A stretch of DNA of 7,736 nt from an uncultured Lachnospiraceae bacterium (lineage in GTDB: Bacteria > Bacillota > Clostridia > Lachnospirales > Lachnospiraceae): positions 1-7,736 of the forward strand of contig CACXEL010000305.1 of assembly GCA_902766655.1 (NCBI GenBank). Direction: 5' to 3'. Position 1 is the first letter of the stretch, and each line of letters opens with the position of its first letter. The notes below the pieces were generated by a model. That model was not told the DNA's origin, searched no databases, and saw only the letters and a program-made list of their open reading frames with translations. The position numbers were made by a program, and so were the translations under genes. Below are positions 1 through 6,464 of the stretch, piece by piece.

Positions 1-199
1 ACTCGATGACACCCTTTCTGTCAGCCGTCTCAGGAAACACCTTCGCGATGTAGGGCATAAAGCGGACAAAGCGGTTGTTGGCTGCTTTCATATAGGCAAA
101 ACCGTAACTGCCGACCCGCTGACCGGGCTGCATGTGGGTCAGGTCCGGGTTCAGCCAGGTGACTTCATTTCTCTCTTTTAGCTGTTCAATCACTGTCAT
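1..199 (-). CDS. dsdA: D-serine ammonia-lyase (D-serine dehydratase), N-terminal part, cut by window edge
   Basis: A PLP enzyme of this family converts D-serine to pyruvate and ammonia in the cytoplasm. Only the first 66 residues are present, and the gene runs off the left edge. Translation begins MTVIEQLKERNEVTWLNPD and continues to RFMPYIAKVFPETADRKGVI. These align by eye with the start of E. coli DsdA as I remember it (ETTWFNPG, then RFAPYLAKAFPETAATGGII). The PLP lysine and catalytic core lie outside the window, so activity cannot be judged. The ATG at 199 has a strong ribosome site, GGAGGAG at 205-211, 5 bases upstream. The gene points away from the rest of the window and probably has its own promoter. 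In gut bacteria the enzyme detoxifies or catabolises D-serine; that role is known for the family, not shown here. Early-domain similarity is specific, so the call is fairly firm. Confidence 0.82.
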   Translation of the reverse strand, partial: MTVIEQLKERNEVTWLNPDLTHMQPGQRVGSYGFAYMKAANNRFVRFMPYIAKVFPETADRKGVIE

Positions 200-228
200 G
201 CTCTCTCCTCCGGGATTAATCTTTTGCC

Positions 229-234
229 ATTATA
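229..234 (-). promoter_or_regulatory. Candidate -10 box for dsdA
   Basis: A perfect TATAAT lies on the minus strand about 30 bases ahead of the dsdA start and would give a short leader. No good -35 hexamer sits 16-18 bases upstream. A TTGGCA at 259-264 is too far away (24 bases). The call rests on the -10 alone. Confidence 0.4.
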
Positions 235-364
235 GCACTCCCGACCGATGATTGCGCCTGCCAACAGGGAAAATATCGGTGGATTTCTCAAAAAGAATGT
301 GCCGGCAGATGCCAGGTGGCACTATGTCAGGAGATTTACATCCCGCTGCCCCTGACGCTCCGAC

Positions 365-405
365 AAAAAAACTGCTGCCCTCCGCGTTTGACGGATCGGC
401 AGCAG
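365..405 (-). terminator. Rho-independent terminator of the 3D-domain protein gene
   Basis: On the minus strand, CTGCTGCC (398-405) pairs with GGCAGCAG (372-379), and a shorter inner TCCG/CGGA pairing is possible. The stem is followed directly by seven T (365-371). It begins 25 bases after the stop codon of the 430-1875 gene and is correctly oriented for it. A second, weaker hairpin (GTGCC/GGCAC, 299-322) with a T-rich tail lies further on and may be a backup. Confidence 0.88.
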
Positions 406-429
406 CTTCGCGTTCTGTTTGAATGATGG

Positions 430-1875
430 TCAGTCGACGACCTGATAGACCTCGGCGTAGGTCAGACCGAACTGAAGGGCTTCGCTGTGGGTGTTGAAGA
501 AAATGTCAACATGCCCGTAAGGGGTCCCGCGGTCCTCGACCGTGTATGTGTGCCCGAAGATCTGAAGTCTGGTGCCAAAGGGCACGCCGCCCATGGCGAC
601 CGTGTGGCCGGCTGTGGGATACACTCCGCTGGCCGTCCGGTTTCCGGCAGTGCCGCAGCACTTGGCGCAGTTGCAGTAGGCGGTGATCTTGAAGGTGCCC
701 AGGCTGATCAGGCCGCCCGAGGACGGTTCCTCAGGCTCCGGTTCCGGCTCAGGGGTCGGCGTCGGAGTCGGTTCAGGCGTCGGTTCAGGCGTAGGCTCCG
801 GGGTCGGCTCCGGAGTCGGCTCCGGGGTGGGCTCGGGTTCAGGCTCCTCGTAATCGTCCTCTTCCGGCTCCGGATCAGGCGTCGGAGTCGGCGTGGGCTC
901 CGGTTCGGGCTCCTCGTAATCGTCCTCTTCCGGCTCGTAGTCATCCCCGTATCCATCGTCATCGTCCCCGGTGTCCGCATCCTCCTCGGCGGCCCGGGCT
1001 TCCGCAGCCCTTCTGGCCTCCTCGGCTTCGCGCTCGGCCTGCTCACGCGCCCTGCGCTCTTCCTCGGCCTTTCTGGCTGCCAACTCAGCTGCCTCGCGGG
1101 CCAGGCGCTCCTGTTCCAGGCGGGCAGCCTCCTCGGCCGCGGCCTTCGCTTTAAGCTCCTCCAGGAGAGCGACCTGCTCTTCGATCTCTTCCTTCAGCGA
1201 AGAAGCTTCCAGCTCCTCCTCGCTCAGCGAGGCGAGGTAGGTGTCCAGCTCTCCCTGGGTGGAGTCCACCAGAGCAGCAATCTCCGTGCGGTTGACCTCG
1301 GCTTCCTCCTTGAGGTCCATGAGACTGAGCTGCTCCTCCTCCAGAACGGCCTCCTGTTCAATGACGGCGTTCTTGACCTCCTTATAGTCCTCAAGGCGGT
1401 TGCGGTCATACTCGGAGATGGCCTGGATCTGCGCCGCCTTGTTGAGGAATTCTGTCAGGCTCTCGGACTCCAGCAGGGCTACCAGGAAATCGGTGTTCCC
1501 ATGCTCATACATGTACTGGATACGTCCCTTCATATCTTCATACTGGGACTGCTCCTCCAGCTTGGCCCGCTCGACGGCACCCTTGGTCATCTCGATCTCG
1601 ACCTCCTTGGCGGAGATCTGGTCGGACAGGGAGGTCAGCTCTGCGGACAGCTCACCCATCTGGCCGTTGAGCTTGCTTAAGTACTGCTCAAGATCATCCG
1701 TCTTGGCCTCAAGACCGTCGATTTTGTCGTTGGTCCTGGCCAGCTCGGCTTCGGCTTCGGATTTGGCTGATTCGGCTGCAGCGATATCATCCTGAGTATC
1801 GGCCATGGCAGGCAGGCACATGGCTACGGACAGGACGGCGGCCAGAATCGTGTATGTCAATCTTTTTTTGAACAT
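430..1875 (-). CDS. Secreted PcsB-like coiled-coil protein with C-terminal 3D domain (putative cell-wall hydrolase)
   Basis: 481 residues. A signal peptide (MFKKR, then a hydrophobic stretch to about 22) has a likely cleavage site AMA|DT after A25. Residues 28-300 are a long charged coiled coil. Around 118-180 it carries the PcsB/EnvC-type pattern RIQYMYEHG...[14 protein letters not shown]. Residues 300-385 are an acidic, Pro/Glu/Thr-repeat linker. Residues 393-479 form a 3D domain, starting [13 protein letters not shown] and containing VEDRG (D448) and HVDIFF (D457). 3D domains share the double-psi barrel fold of MltA lytic transglycosylases and act on peptidoglycan; the coiled coil probably controls placement or activity. 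Cleavage of the wall is inferred. The first of the three family aspartates appears to be absent ([10 protein letters not shown]). An upstream in-frame ATG at 1905 exists, but the AGGAG at 1886-1890 is placed for the ATG at 1875, where the signal peptide starts. The gene has its own promoter and terminator, so it is probably monocistronic. Confidence 0.87.
   Translation of the reverse strand: MFKKRLTYTILAAVLSVAMCLPAMADTQDDIAAAESAKSEAEAELARTNDKIDGLEAKTDDLEQYLSKLNGQMGELSAELTSLSDQISAKEVEIEMTKGAVERAKLEEQSQYEDMKGRIQYMYEHGNTDFLVALLESESLTEFLNKAAQIQAISEYDRNRLEDYKEVKNAVIEQEAVLEEEQLSLMDLKEEAEVNRTEIAALVDSTQGELDTYLASLSEEELEASSLKEEIEEQVALLEELKAKAAAEEAARLEQERLAREAAELAARKAEEERRAREQAEREAEEARRAAEARAAEEDADTGDDDDGYGDDYEPEEDDYEEPEPEPTPTPTPDPEPEEDDYEEPEPEPTPEPTPEPTPEPTPEPTPEPTPTPTPEPEPEPEEPSSGGLISLGTFKITAYCNCAKCCGTAGNRTASGVYPTAGHTVAMGGVPFGTRLQIFGHTYTVEDRGTPYGHVDIFFNTHSEALQFGLTYAEVYQVVD
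747..936 (-). repeat. In-frame tandem repeats encoding the Pro/Glu/Thr linker
   Basis: Two levels of repetition lie within the 3D-protein gene. A 29-base unit at 842-870 recurs exactly at 908-936, a 66-base (22-codon) period encoding [14 protein letters not shown] twice. Next to it, at about 750-840, 12-base units encode PEPT several times with synonymous drift. All changes keep frame. Such stretches commonly vary in copy number between strains. The linker would be extended and could span the cell wall. Confidence 0.85.
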
Positions 1876-1879
1876 AAAG

Positions 1880-1908
1880 ATAATGCTCCTTTCTGCAAGG
1901 AGCATTAT
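1880..1908 (-). promoter_or_regulatory. 12-bp perfect inverted repeat enclosing the ribosome site of the 3D-protein gene
   Basis: On the minus strand ATAATGCTCCTT (1897-1908), loop GCAGA (1892-1896), then AAGGAGCATTAT (1880-1891). The Shine-Dalgarno AAGGAG is inside the 3' arm and the -10 box overlaps the 5' arm. As RNA this hairpin would hide the ribosome site; as DNA it could be an operator. Confidence 0.8.
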
Positions 1909-1932
1909 ATCATGAGGTATTACAATTGGAAA
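1904..1932 (-). promoter_or_regulatory. Sigma-A promoter with extended -10 for the 3D-protein gene
   Basis: The -10 is a perfect TATAAT (1904-1909) preceded by TGA, giving an extended TGnTATAAT. The -35 is TTTCCA (1927-1932), 4 of 6 matches, with a 17-base spacer. Transcription is expected near G1896, giving a leader of about 21 bases that holds the AGGAG but lacks the 5' hairpin arm. Confidence 0.75.
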
Positions 1933-1997
1933 GACCTGTTTTAACTTTTTGTAACATTTGCTTAATATAATTGGCTCAGTTTGTTAAAACTCTCCCC

Positions 1998-3260
1998 TTA
2001 TCCCTGCCGCCATTCCGACGCCTTGTACCGGTCGCGGTAAGCCTTGGGTGTCATATGCATTTCCTTCTTGAATATCTTGCCGAAATAACTCTGCGAGGGA
2101 AAACCGACGTACTCCGCTATCTCCGACAGGCTCTGGTCGGAGTACCGCAGCAGATTGGAGGCCCGGTCGATTCTGACGGAAATCACATAATCCTGGAGAA
2201 GAACGCCGGTCTCCTTTCGGAAGAGCCTCGAGAGATAGGCCGGAGAGATGCCCAGGGTCTCCGCCATCTCTTCCAGGCGGATCTTCTCCCGGTAATGCCT
2301 GGCGATATAGCGCTTGGCTCCCTCTGTGTAGGTGGATGTGCGGTTCCTGGTCAGCTTCTCGTGGACACGGTCCGTCAGCTCCCGGATGCAATAATCTCTG
2401 AGCCCCATCAGCTGGGTGGCAGAGACGGCCACGTCACATTTCTGGATATAGTATCCGCTGATCCGGTAGGCAGCTTCGGGTGAGATGCCGCCCTCTATGG
2501 CAGCCCGTGAAACCAGGGCTATGGCGACGATCGCCAGATTGCGCCAGTGGGACAGCTCTCCCCGGGCAAGCCGCCCGCTGTCATCATCCATAAGGCGGCT
2601 CAGACGCAGGGCATCCTCCGTGCGTCCCTCACGGACAGCGTCCATGAAATGGCGTTCCTCGCGGTAGGTGTGCCGCCAGGTGCTGTCGTCTTCATTTTCA
2701 TCCTCCTCATGCAGGAGGAAGATGGCCTGCTCCCGTTCCTGCACCATCCGGTCCAGCGTGGTCAGCTTGTTCCGGAAAAGCAGCTCTGTCTCCTCATAGA
2801 CACGTTGATTGAGGATCTGGTCGGCCAGCTCGACAATGTACAGGATCTCCTGGAGCGTAAAAAAGCGAAGACTCCTTACGTCTGCCGGATCGATTCCGTA
2901 ATGCATGTAAAAGCGGCGCTCGGCAGTCTTGTCCTGCCGGACGACGCTCAGGGGGCCGAGGTAGCAGTAAAGCCCCTCCGCCCGGATGCAGGCGAAGTAG
3001 ACCTCGAACGCGTCCTTGATGATAAAGGGATAATCCCGGTCAGCTGCGCCTGCTCTCAGCTTATCCCGCAGAGCCTGGCTGACCATGATGGGATTGTCGA
3101 ACGGAACGCCGCCCAGGCAGTCGATCTGCGCGCACGGCCCGATTTCCTCTCCGGCAGCAGGCTGGGCCTCCCCATCCCGGGCTGCCTCGTCGTGCTCCAC
3201 GAGGAGATCTATCCTCGTTACCAGGGCATATTTGCGAAGGGTTTCCAGCATATCGGGCAA
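1998..3260 (-). CDS. AraC-family transcriptional regulator with N-terminal sensor region
   Basis: 420 residues. The C-terminal 100 residues are a standard AraC DNA-binding domain: first helix-turn-helix about 327-352 (RLEEMAETLGISPAYLSRLF), second about 376-409 (SLSEIAEYVGFPSQSYFGKIF, then MTPKAYRDRY). The region 195-300 (EERHFMDAVREGRTEDALRL, then SRAAIEGGISPEAAY) is a helical linker typical of many clostridial AraC regulators. Residues about 40-110 look like a small ligand-sensing domain that I cannot name; the ligand is unknown. There is no membrane segment, so it is a cytoplasmic one-component regulator. The start is TTG at 3260, chosen because AAGGAGG (3267-3273) sits 6 bases away; the in-frame ATG at 3251 is 15 bases away and too far. 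It diverges from the glycoside hydrolase gene across about 200 bases, the usual arrangement for a local regulator. No convincing terminator lies between its stop and the next gene, so read-through is possible. Confidence 0.93.
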   Translation of the reverse strand: MPDMLETLRKYALVTRIDLLVEHDEAARDGEAQPAAGEEIGPCAQIDCLGGVPFDNPIMVSQALRDKLRAGAADRDYPFIIKDAFEVYFACIRAEGLYCYLGPLSVVRQDKTAERRFYMHYGIDPADVRSLRFFTLQEILYIVELADQILNQRVYEETELLFRNKLTTLDRMVQEREQAIFLLHEEDENEDDSTWRHTYREERHFMDAVREGRTEDALRLSRLMDDDSGRLARGELSHWRNLAIVAIALVSRAAIEGGISPEAAYRISGYYIQKCDVAVSATQLMGLRDYCIRELTDRVHEKLTRNRTSTYTEGAKRYIARHYREKIRLEEMAETLGISPAYLSRLFRKETGVLLQDYVISVRIDRASNLLRYSDQSLSEIAEYVGFPSQSYFGKIFKKEMHMTPKAYRDRYKASEWRQG

Positions 3261-3359
3261 GGGGCACCTCCTTCTCTGACCGGCCTCTGCTTTGAAGCCA
3301 TGTAATTCCCCACAGGCTGCTCCGCGGCGTGTCAGGGAAATGAATGCATTTTCCGGATA

Positions 3360-3389
3360 AAGACAAAAAGAACAAAATAATTATATCAT
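3360..3389 (+). promoter_or_regulatory. Candidate promoter for the glycoside hydrolase
   Basis: AAGACA (3360-3365, 4 of 6) and TATCAT (3384-3389, 5 of 6) are 18 bases apart on the plus strand, with a start expected near 3396. The weak -35 would suit an activator-dependent promoter. It overlaps the divergent AraC promoter almost completely. Confidence 0.4.
3380..3385 (-). promoter_or_regulatory. Extended -10 promoter for the AraC regulator
   Basis: Minus-strand TATAAT preceded by TGA, the same ATGATATAAT core as the 3D-protein promoter. The hexamer at the -35 position (TACTCC, 3403-3408) is poor, as is common when an extended -10 is present. It implies a leader of about 110 bases. Confidence 0.55.
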
Positions 3390-3396
3390 AGTTTCG

Positions 3397-3406
3397 CTCC
3401 CGGGAG
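3397..3406. promoter_or_regulatory. CTCCCGGGAG palindrome between the divergent genes
   Basis: A perfect 10-base palindrome overlaps the -35 position of the AraC promoter and the predicted start of hydrolase transcription. It is a candidate operator, although AraC proteins usually bind direct repeats rather than palindromes, so another repressor is possible. Confidence 0.35.
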
Positions 3407-3459
3407 TATGCTGATTTCAACAAAAGACCGCTGCAAAATAAATGCAGAAGGGAGGCATT

Positions 3460-4674
3460 GTGAAAAAAGACAGACTGTTTGGAATCGGAGAACCCCTTGT
3501 TCAGAGGGAGCGCGACCAGGGAATACCCGCCGGGGACTACCTCGACCTGGTAGCCGGACTGGGCTGCAGAGCTCTCCGCTCCTGGATGCATATCACCGAA
3601 ATCCTGAAGGATCCGGCGACGCCCGACCCGGTGGAGGTCGCGCGACACAGGAAACTGCTTGCCCGGGCAGAGGAGCTGGACATAGAAGTCACCGGCATGA
3701 GCCATGAGTGGTTCCTCCCCGAAGGCTGCATCCAACACTCGGGACACGCCTTGCCGGCCAGGGACCTGACGGAAGGCAGCCTCTACATGCAGGCTCTCCA
3801 TATGCTGGAGGAGTCCTGGCGGACGATGGCCTCCCTCTTTCCCGAGGTCGCCATCTGGGAGGTGGGCAACGAGTGGAACCTCAACGCCTTTCTCCATCCG
3901 GACGGCTTCCTCATGACGGACATGAGCCACCCCTTCAGTCCGGATGAGAAGTATGATATCGCTGTCGACATGATGTATTTCTCGGCAAGAGGCATCCGGC
4001 AGGGCAATCCCAAAGCCCTGGTGGCCAGCTTCTCCCCCGCCCTCTCGACTCCCTCGCTGGGCGGCGGCATGCCGGATTTTCTCCCGGTCATGTACGGTGC
4101 CGCCTGGGCTCTGGATCAGGTATACCAGAGAATAAAAAGCGGCAGGTACTGGTCGGCAGATACAGACGATTACTTTGACATCGTTGCCTGGCATCCCTAC
4201 ATTTTCACGACCAGGGAGGTCCCTGACACGGATCTTTTCCTGGACGTGGAAGAGCCCGATACCCTCTGGCGGGACTTCAGCGACGCAGCCTACCGGGTCA
4301 TGCGCAAATACGGGGACGGACACAAGCAGGTCATCCTGACCGAGGCCGGCTTCACCGACTGCGGCAACAAGGACTGGGAAGAGCGCTACGGAAAATACAA
4401 CCAGAAGATCATGCGCTACGCGGCGGAAATGCCCTATGTGAGGACCCTTCACAACTTCCGCCTCCTCAACGAGAATGCAATGCTCTCCCGCAGCGGCATC
4501 GAAGACAACCAGATCGGCGGACTGACGGAGGTCTACTTCGGTCTCTTCACGGACCCGGAGGACGGCTGCCGCCCCAGGGCCAGGGCCAGGGCCATCCAGG
4601 AGATGACCGGCTGCCGGGCAGACCTTGCGGCCATCGGGGAGCGGATTTCCCGAAAGCTCAGCGAGGGCCGCTGA
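3460..4674 (+). CDS. Cytoplasmic clan GH-A glycoside hydrolase, family not assigned
   Basis: 404 residues. The hallmarks of a GH-A (beta/alpha)8 barrel are visible. The acid/base glutamate follows asparagine in WEVGNEWN (N137, E138) at the end of strand 4. AWHPY (W244-Y247) carries the strand-6 type histidine/tyrosine. The nucleophile glutamate is in VILTEAGF (E295). The 157-residue spacing of the two glutamates fits retaining GH-A enzymes. There is no signal peptide or extra carbohydrate-binding module, so it should act inside the cell on imported oligosaccharides or glycosides. I chose the GTG at 3460 because AGGGAGG (3449-3455) lies 4 bases upstream; an in-frame ATG at 3442 has no ribosome site. 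The exact family and substrate are not recognisable by eye: a beta-xylosidase, beta-glucosidase or related exo-enzyme are all possible. It is divergent from the AraC gene and upstream of the esterase. Confidence 0.85.
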   Translation: MKKDRLFGIGEPLVQRERDQGIPAGDYLDLVAGLGCRALRSWMHITEILKDPATPDPVEVARHRKLLARAEELDIEVTGMSHEWFLPEGCIQHSGHALPARDLTEGSLYMQALHMLEESWRTMASLFPEVAIWEVGNEWNLNAFLHPDGFLMTDMSHPFSPDEKYDIAVDMMYFSARGIRQGNPKALVASFSPALSTPSLGGGMPDFLPVMYGAAWALDQVYQRIKSGRYWSADTDDYFDIVAWHPYIFTTREVPDTDLFLDVEEPDTLWRDFSDAAYRVMRKYGDGHKQVILTEAGFTDCGNKDWEERYGKYNQKIMRYAAEMPYVRTLHNFRLLNENAMLSRSGIEDNQIGGLTEVYFGLFTDPEDGCRPRARARAIQEMTGCRADLAAIGERISRKLSEGR

Positions 4675-4752
4675 AGAACTGATACAGGAGTACGGACAGA
4701 CAAAAAAATTCTGTTCAGAGATCCGCCGGAAGAAGATTCCTGCCGGACAAAA

Positions 4753-4802
4753 GCATTTTCCCGGAGACCTGGTGAAAGACGGATAATATAATAGAATATA
4801 AT
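4753..4802 (+). promoter_or_regulatory. Candidate esterase promoter with tandem -10 boxes
   Basis: Two TATAAT hexamers (4787-4792 and 4797-4802) lie 10 bases apart in an AATATAATA direct repeat. Neither has a good -35 (best is GAGACC at 4764-4769, 3 of 6). A GCATTTTCCCGGA motif (4753-4765), closely matching one at 3346-3357 ahead of the hydrolase, sits just upstream. This arrangement would suit activation by the local regulator. The 230-base gap from the hydrolase has no convincing terminator, so co-transcription is also possible. Confidence 0.45.
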
Positions 4803-4904
4803 AAGACCTTAAGGACCGGGTTTTAGTTTCCTGCTGTAAGGCTGATAAATGAACACAGAAATCCCAAACGACATTTAATAATAGGAACAAAAAGGAGGAG
4901 CACC

Positions 4905-6464
4905 ATGGCTGAGCATATCATAACGACAACTTCCGGCAAAGTCCGCGGCTACGAGCGTGAGGGCAGGATCGACTATCTGGGCATCCCCTACGCCCTGCCG
5001 CCGGTCGGAGACCTGCGCTTCAAGAGGTCTGTTCCCATAACCCCCTGGGAGGACATATTTGACGCAAAAGAGTACGGCAACGCTCCCGTCCAGTACAACA
5101 ACGGTATGGTCATGGGAGATGAGGACTGCCTGACCGTCAACGTCCAGCGCCCCCTGACCGGGGAAAAGCTTCCCGTTTTCGTCTGGATCTACGGCGGCGG
5201 CTACAACACCGGCTATTCTCACGATGAGATGTACACAGGTGAAGCCTTCGTCCGCGATGACATTCTCTTCTTCTCCTTCAACTACAGGACCAACATCCTG
5301 GGCTTCTACGATTTCACCACCTATCCGGGCTGTGAGGACTTCGACTCCAACTGTGGCCTGTCCGACCAGATCCTGGCCCTCAACTGGATCCGGGCCAACG
5401 TCGAGGCCTTCGGCGGTGACCCGGAGCGGATCACCATAGCCGGCGAGTCCGCAGGCGGCGCCTCCGTAGTCAACATGCTCGCCTGCCCGGGCGTCAAAGG
5501 CTGCTTTACCCAGGCCATCGTCGAGAGCGGTCTGCCCAACTGCGTCATGACCCACGAGATGGCCCGCGAGAACATCGATCTCTTCCTCGAGGGCATGCAC
5601 TGGACAGAAAAGGACCTCATCAAGCTCCGCACCATGGATCCCCACATGTTCCTGCTCGGCCATGAATACGTCACGGCCATGCACCAGTACAAGAACCCGG
5701 GTATGTTCCTTCCCGGCCCCATCCAGGATGACCTGCTGCCGGTCCGCCCCATCGACGCCATCCGCGGCGGCAGCGCTGCCGGCATCCGGGTCATCATCGG
5801 CACCAACATGCACGAAGGTACCATGTTCGTACATCCGGAGAACACCGGCTTCCCCAACAGCTGGACCATGATCACCGATATGCTGGAGAAGAACGGCAAT
5901 GCGGCCGCCCTTCCGCAGATCATCGGCTTCTACCATGAGGGAGGCCGCGACAGCTTCACCCTCTTTAAGGACAGCGCCAAATCCCTCTCCTCCTCCGTGC
6001 CGCCCATGACAGGCGACATCCGTCAGATCGGCGGGGACCCCTTCATCCGCTTTGCCACGGATTACGCCTTCGAGATGCCTTCCGTGAAAGTCGCCATGGG
6101 CGCCGCCCAGCATTCCGACAACGTCTGGATGTACCGCTACGAGCTGGTGACCAAGTCCGGAATCGCCACGGGATGGAAGGCCTCCCATGCCTTCGAGCTT
6201 CCCTTCGTCTTTGAGAAGCCGGACCACCCCTTCACCCACTTCATGTTCGACGGCGAGAGCGAGGAGCTCTTCGCCCGGATGGCAGGCGAGATCCACGGCG
6301 ACTGGGTGCGTTTCATCAGGACCGGTGAGCCCAATCCGGACTGGGGCCGCTTCACGGAGGCCAAGTCGCCGGTCCGCATTTATGACCGGGAGACCCGCAC
6401 GGAGGAGCTGGACCGCAGGCACCTGATGGAGGTGTGGGGCGACATCCGCTTCTACGAAAGCTGA
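4905..6464 (+). CDS. Type-B carboxylesterase (alpha/beta hydrolase)
   Basis: 519 residues, the full length usual for the family. The type-B signature FGGDPERITIAGESAGG contains nucleophile S182. The acid is E304 in GTNMHEGTMF, and H428 in ASHAFELPFVF completes the triad. The oxyanion-hole glycines are G97-G99 (YGGG), and EDCLTVNV (73-80) matches the second family signature with a T for the usual L. There is no signal peptide, so it is cytoplasmic. Members hydrolyse carboxylic esters broadly (p-nitrobenzyl esterase type). Next to a glycoside hydrolase and a regulator it may remove acyl groups from an imported sugar conjugate, but this is inferred. The ATG at 4905 has a strong AAAGGAGGAG at 4891-4900. 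Codons end in C or G far more consistently than in the neighbouring hydrolase, hinting at high expression. Confidence 0.93.
   Translation: MAEHIITTTSGKVRGYEREGRIDYLGIPYALPPVGDLRFKRSVPITPWEDIFDAKEYGNAPVQYNNGMVMGDEDCLTVNVQRPLTGEKLPVFVWIYGGGYNTGYSHDEMYTGEAFVRDDILFFSFNYRTNILGFYDFTTYPGCEDFDSNCGLSDQILALNWIRANVEAFGGDPERITIAGESAGGASVVNMLACPGVKGCFTQAIVESGLPNCVMTHEMARENIDLFLEGMHWTEKDLIKLRTMDPHMFLLGHEYVTAMHQYKNPGMFLPGPIQDDLLPVRPIDAIRGGSAAGIRVIIGTNMHEGTMFVHPENTGFPNSWTMITDMLEKNGNAAALPQIIGFYHEGGRDSFTLFKDSAKSLSSSVPPMTGDIRQIGGDPFIRFATDYAFEMPSVKVAMGAAQHSDNVWMYRYELVTKSGIATGWKASHAFELPFVFEKPDHPFTHFMFDGESEELFARMAGEIHGDWVRFIRTGEPNPDWGRFTEAKSPVRIYDRETRTEELDRRHLMEVWGDIRFYES

Noticed and set aside
259..264. TTGGCA as the dsdA -35, or as a sigma-54 -24 element
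   Set aside because: It lies 24 bases from the TATAAT, too far for sigma-A, and the sigma-54 -12 GC is not present at the right spacing.
487..1680. 397-codon plus-strand frame opposite the 3D-domain protein
   Set aside because: Its Arg/Leu repeats are simply the antisense of the coiled coil and the Pro/Glu/Thr linker; no ribosome site.
1966..1971. Plus-strand TATAAT after the AraC gene
   Set aside because: No -35 at a proper distance, and it would only drive antisense RNA into the AraC gene.
1938..1990. GTTTTAAC/GTTAAAAC inverted repeat after the AraC stop as a terminator
   Set aside because: Eight AT-rich pairs with a 37-base loop and no following T run; too weak.
3061..4890. 609-codon open frame on the minus strand across the hydrolase gene
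   Set aside because: It is antisense to a gene with intact catalytic motifs, overlaps the start of the AraC gene in another frame, and has no protein-like composition. It arises from GC-rich codon use.
4875..6422. 515-codon open frame on the minus strand across the esterase
   Set aside because: Shadow of the strongly C/G-ending codons of the esterase; composition is Gly/Val/His/Asp-rich without motifs.
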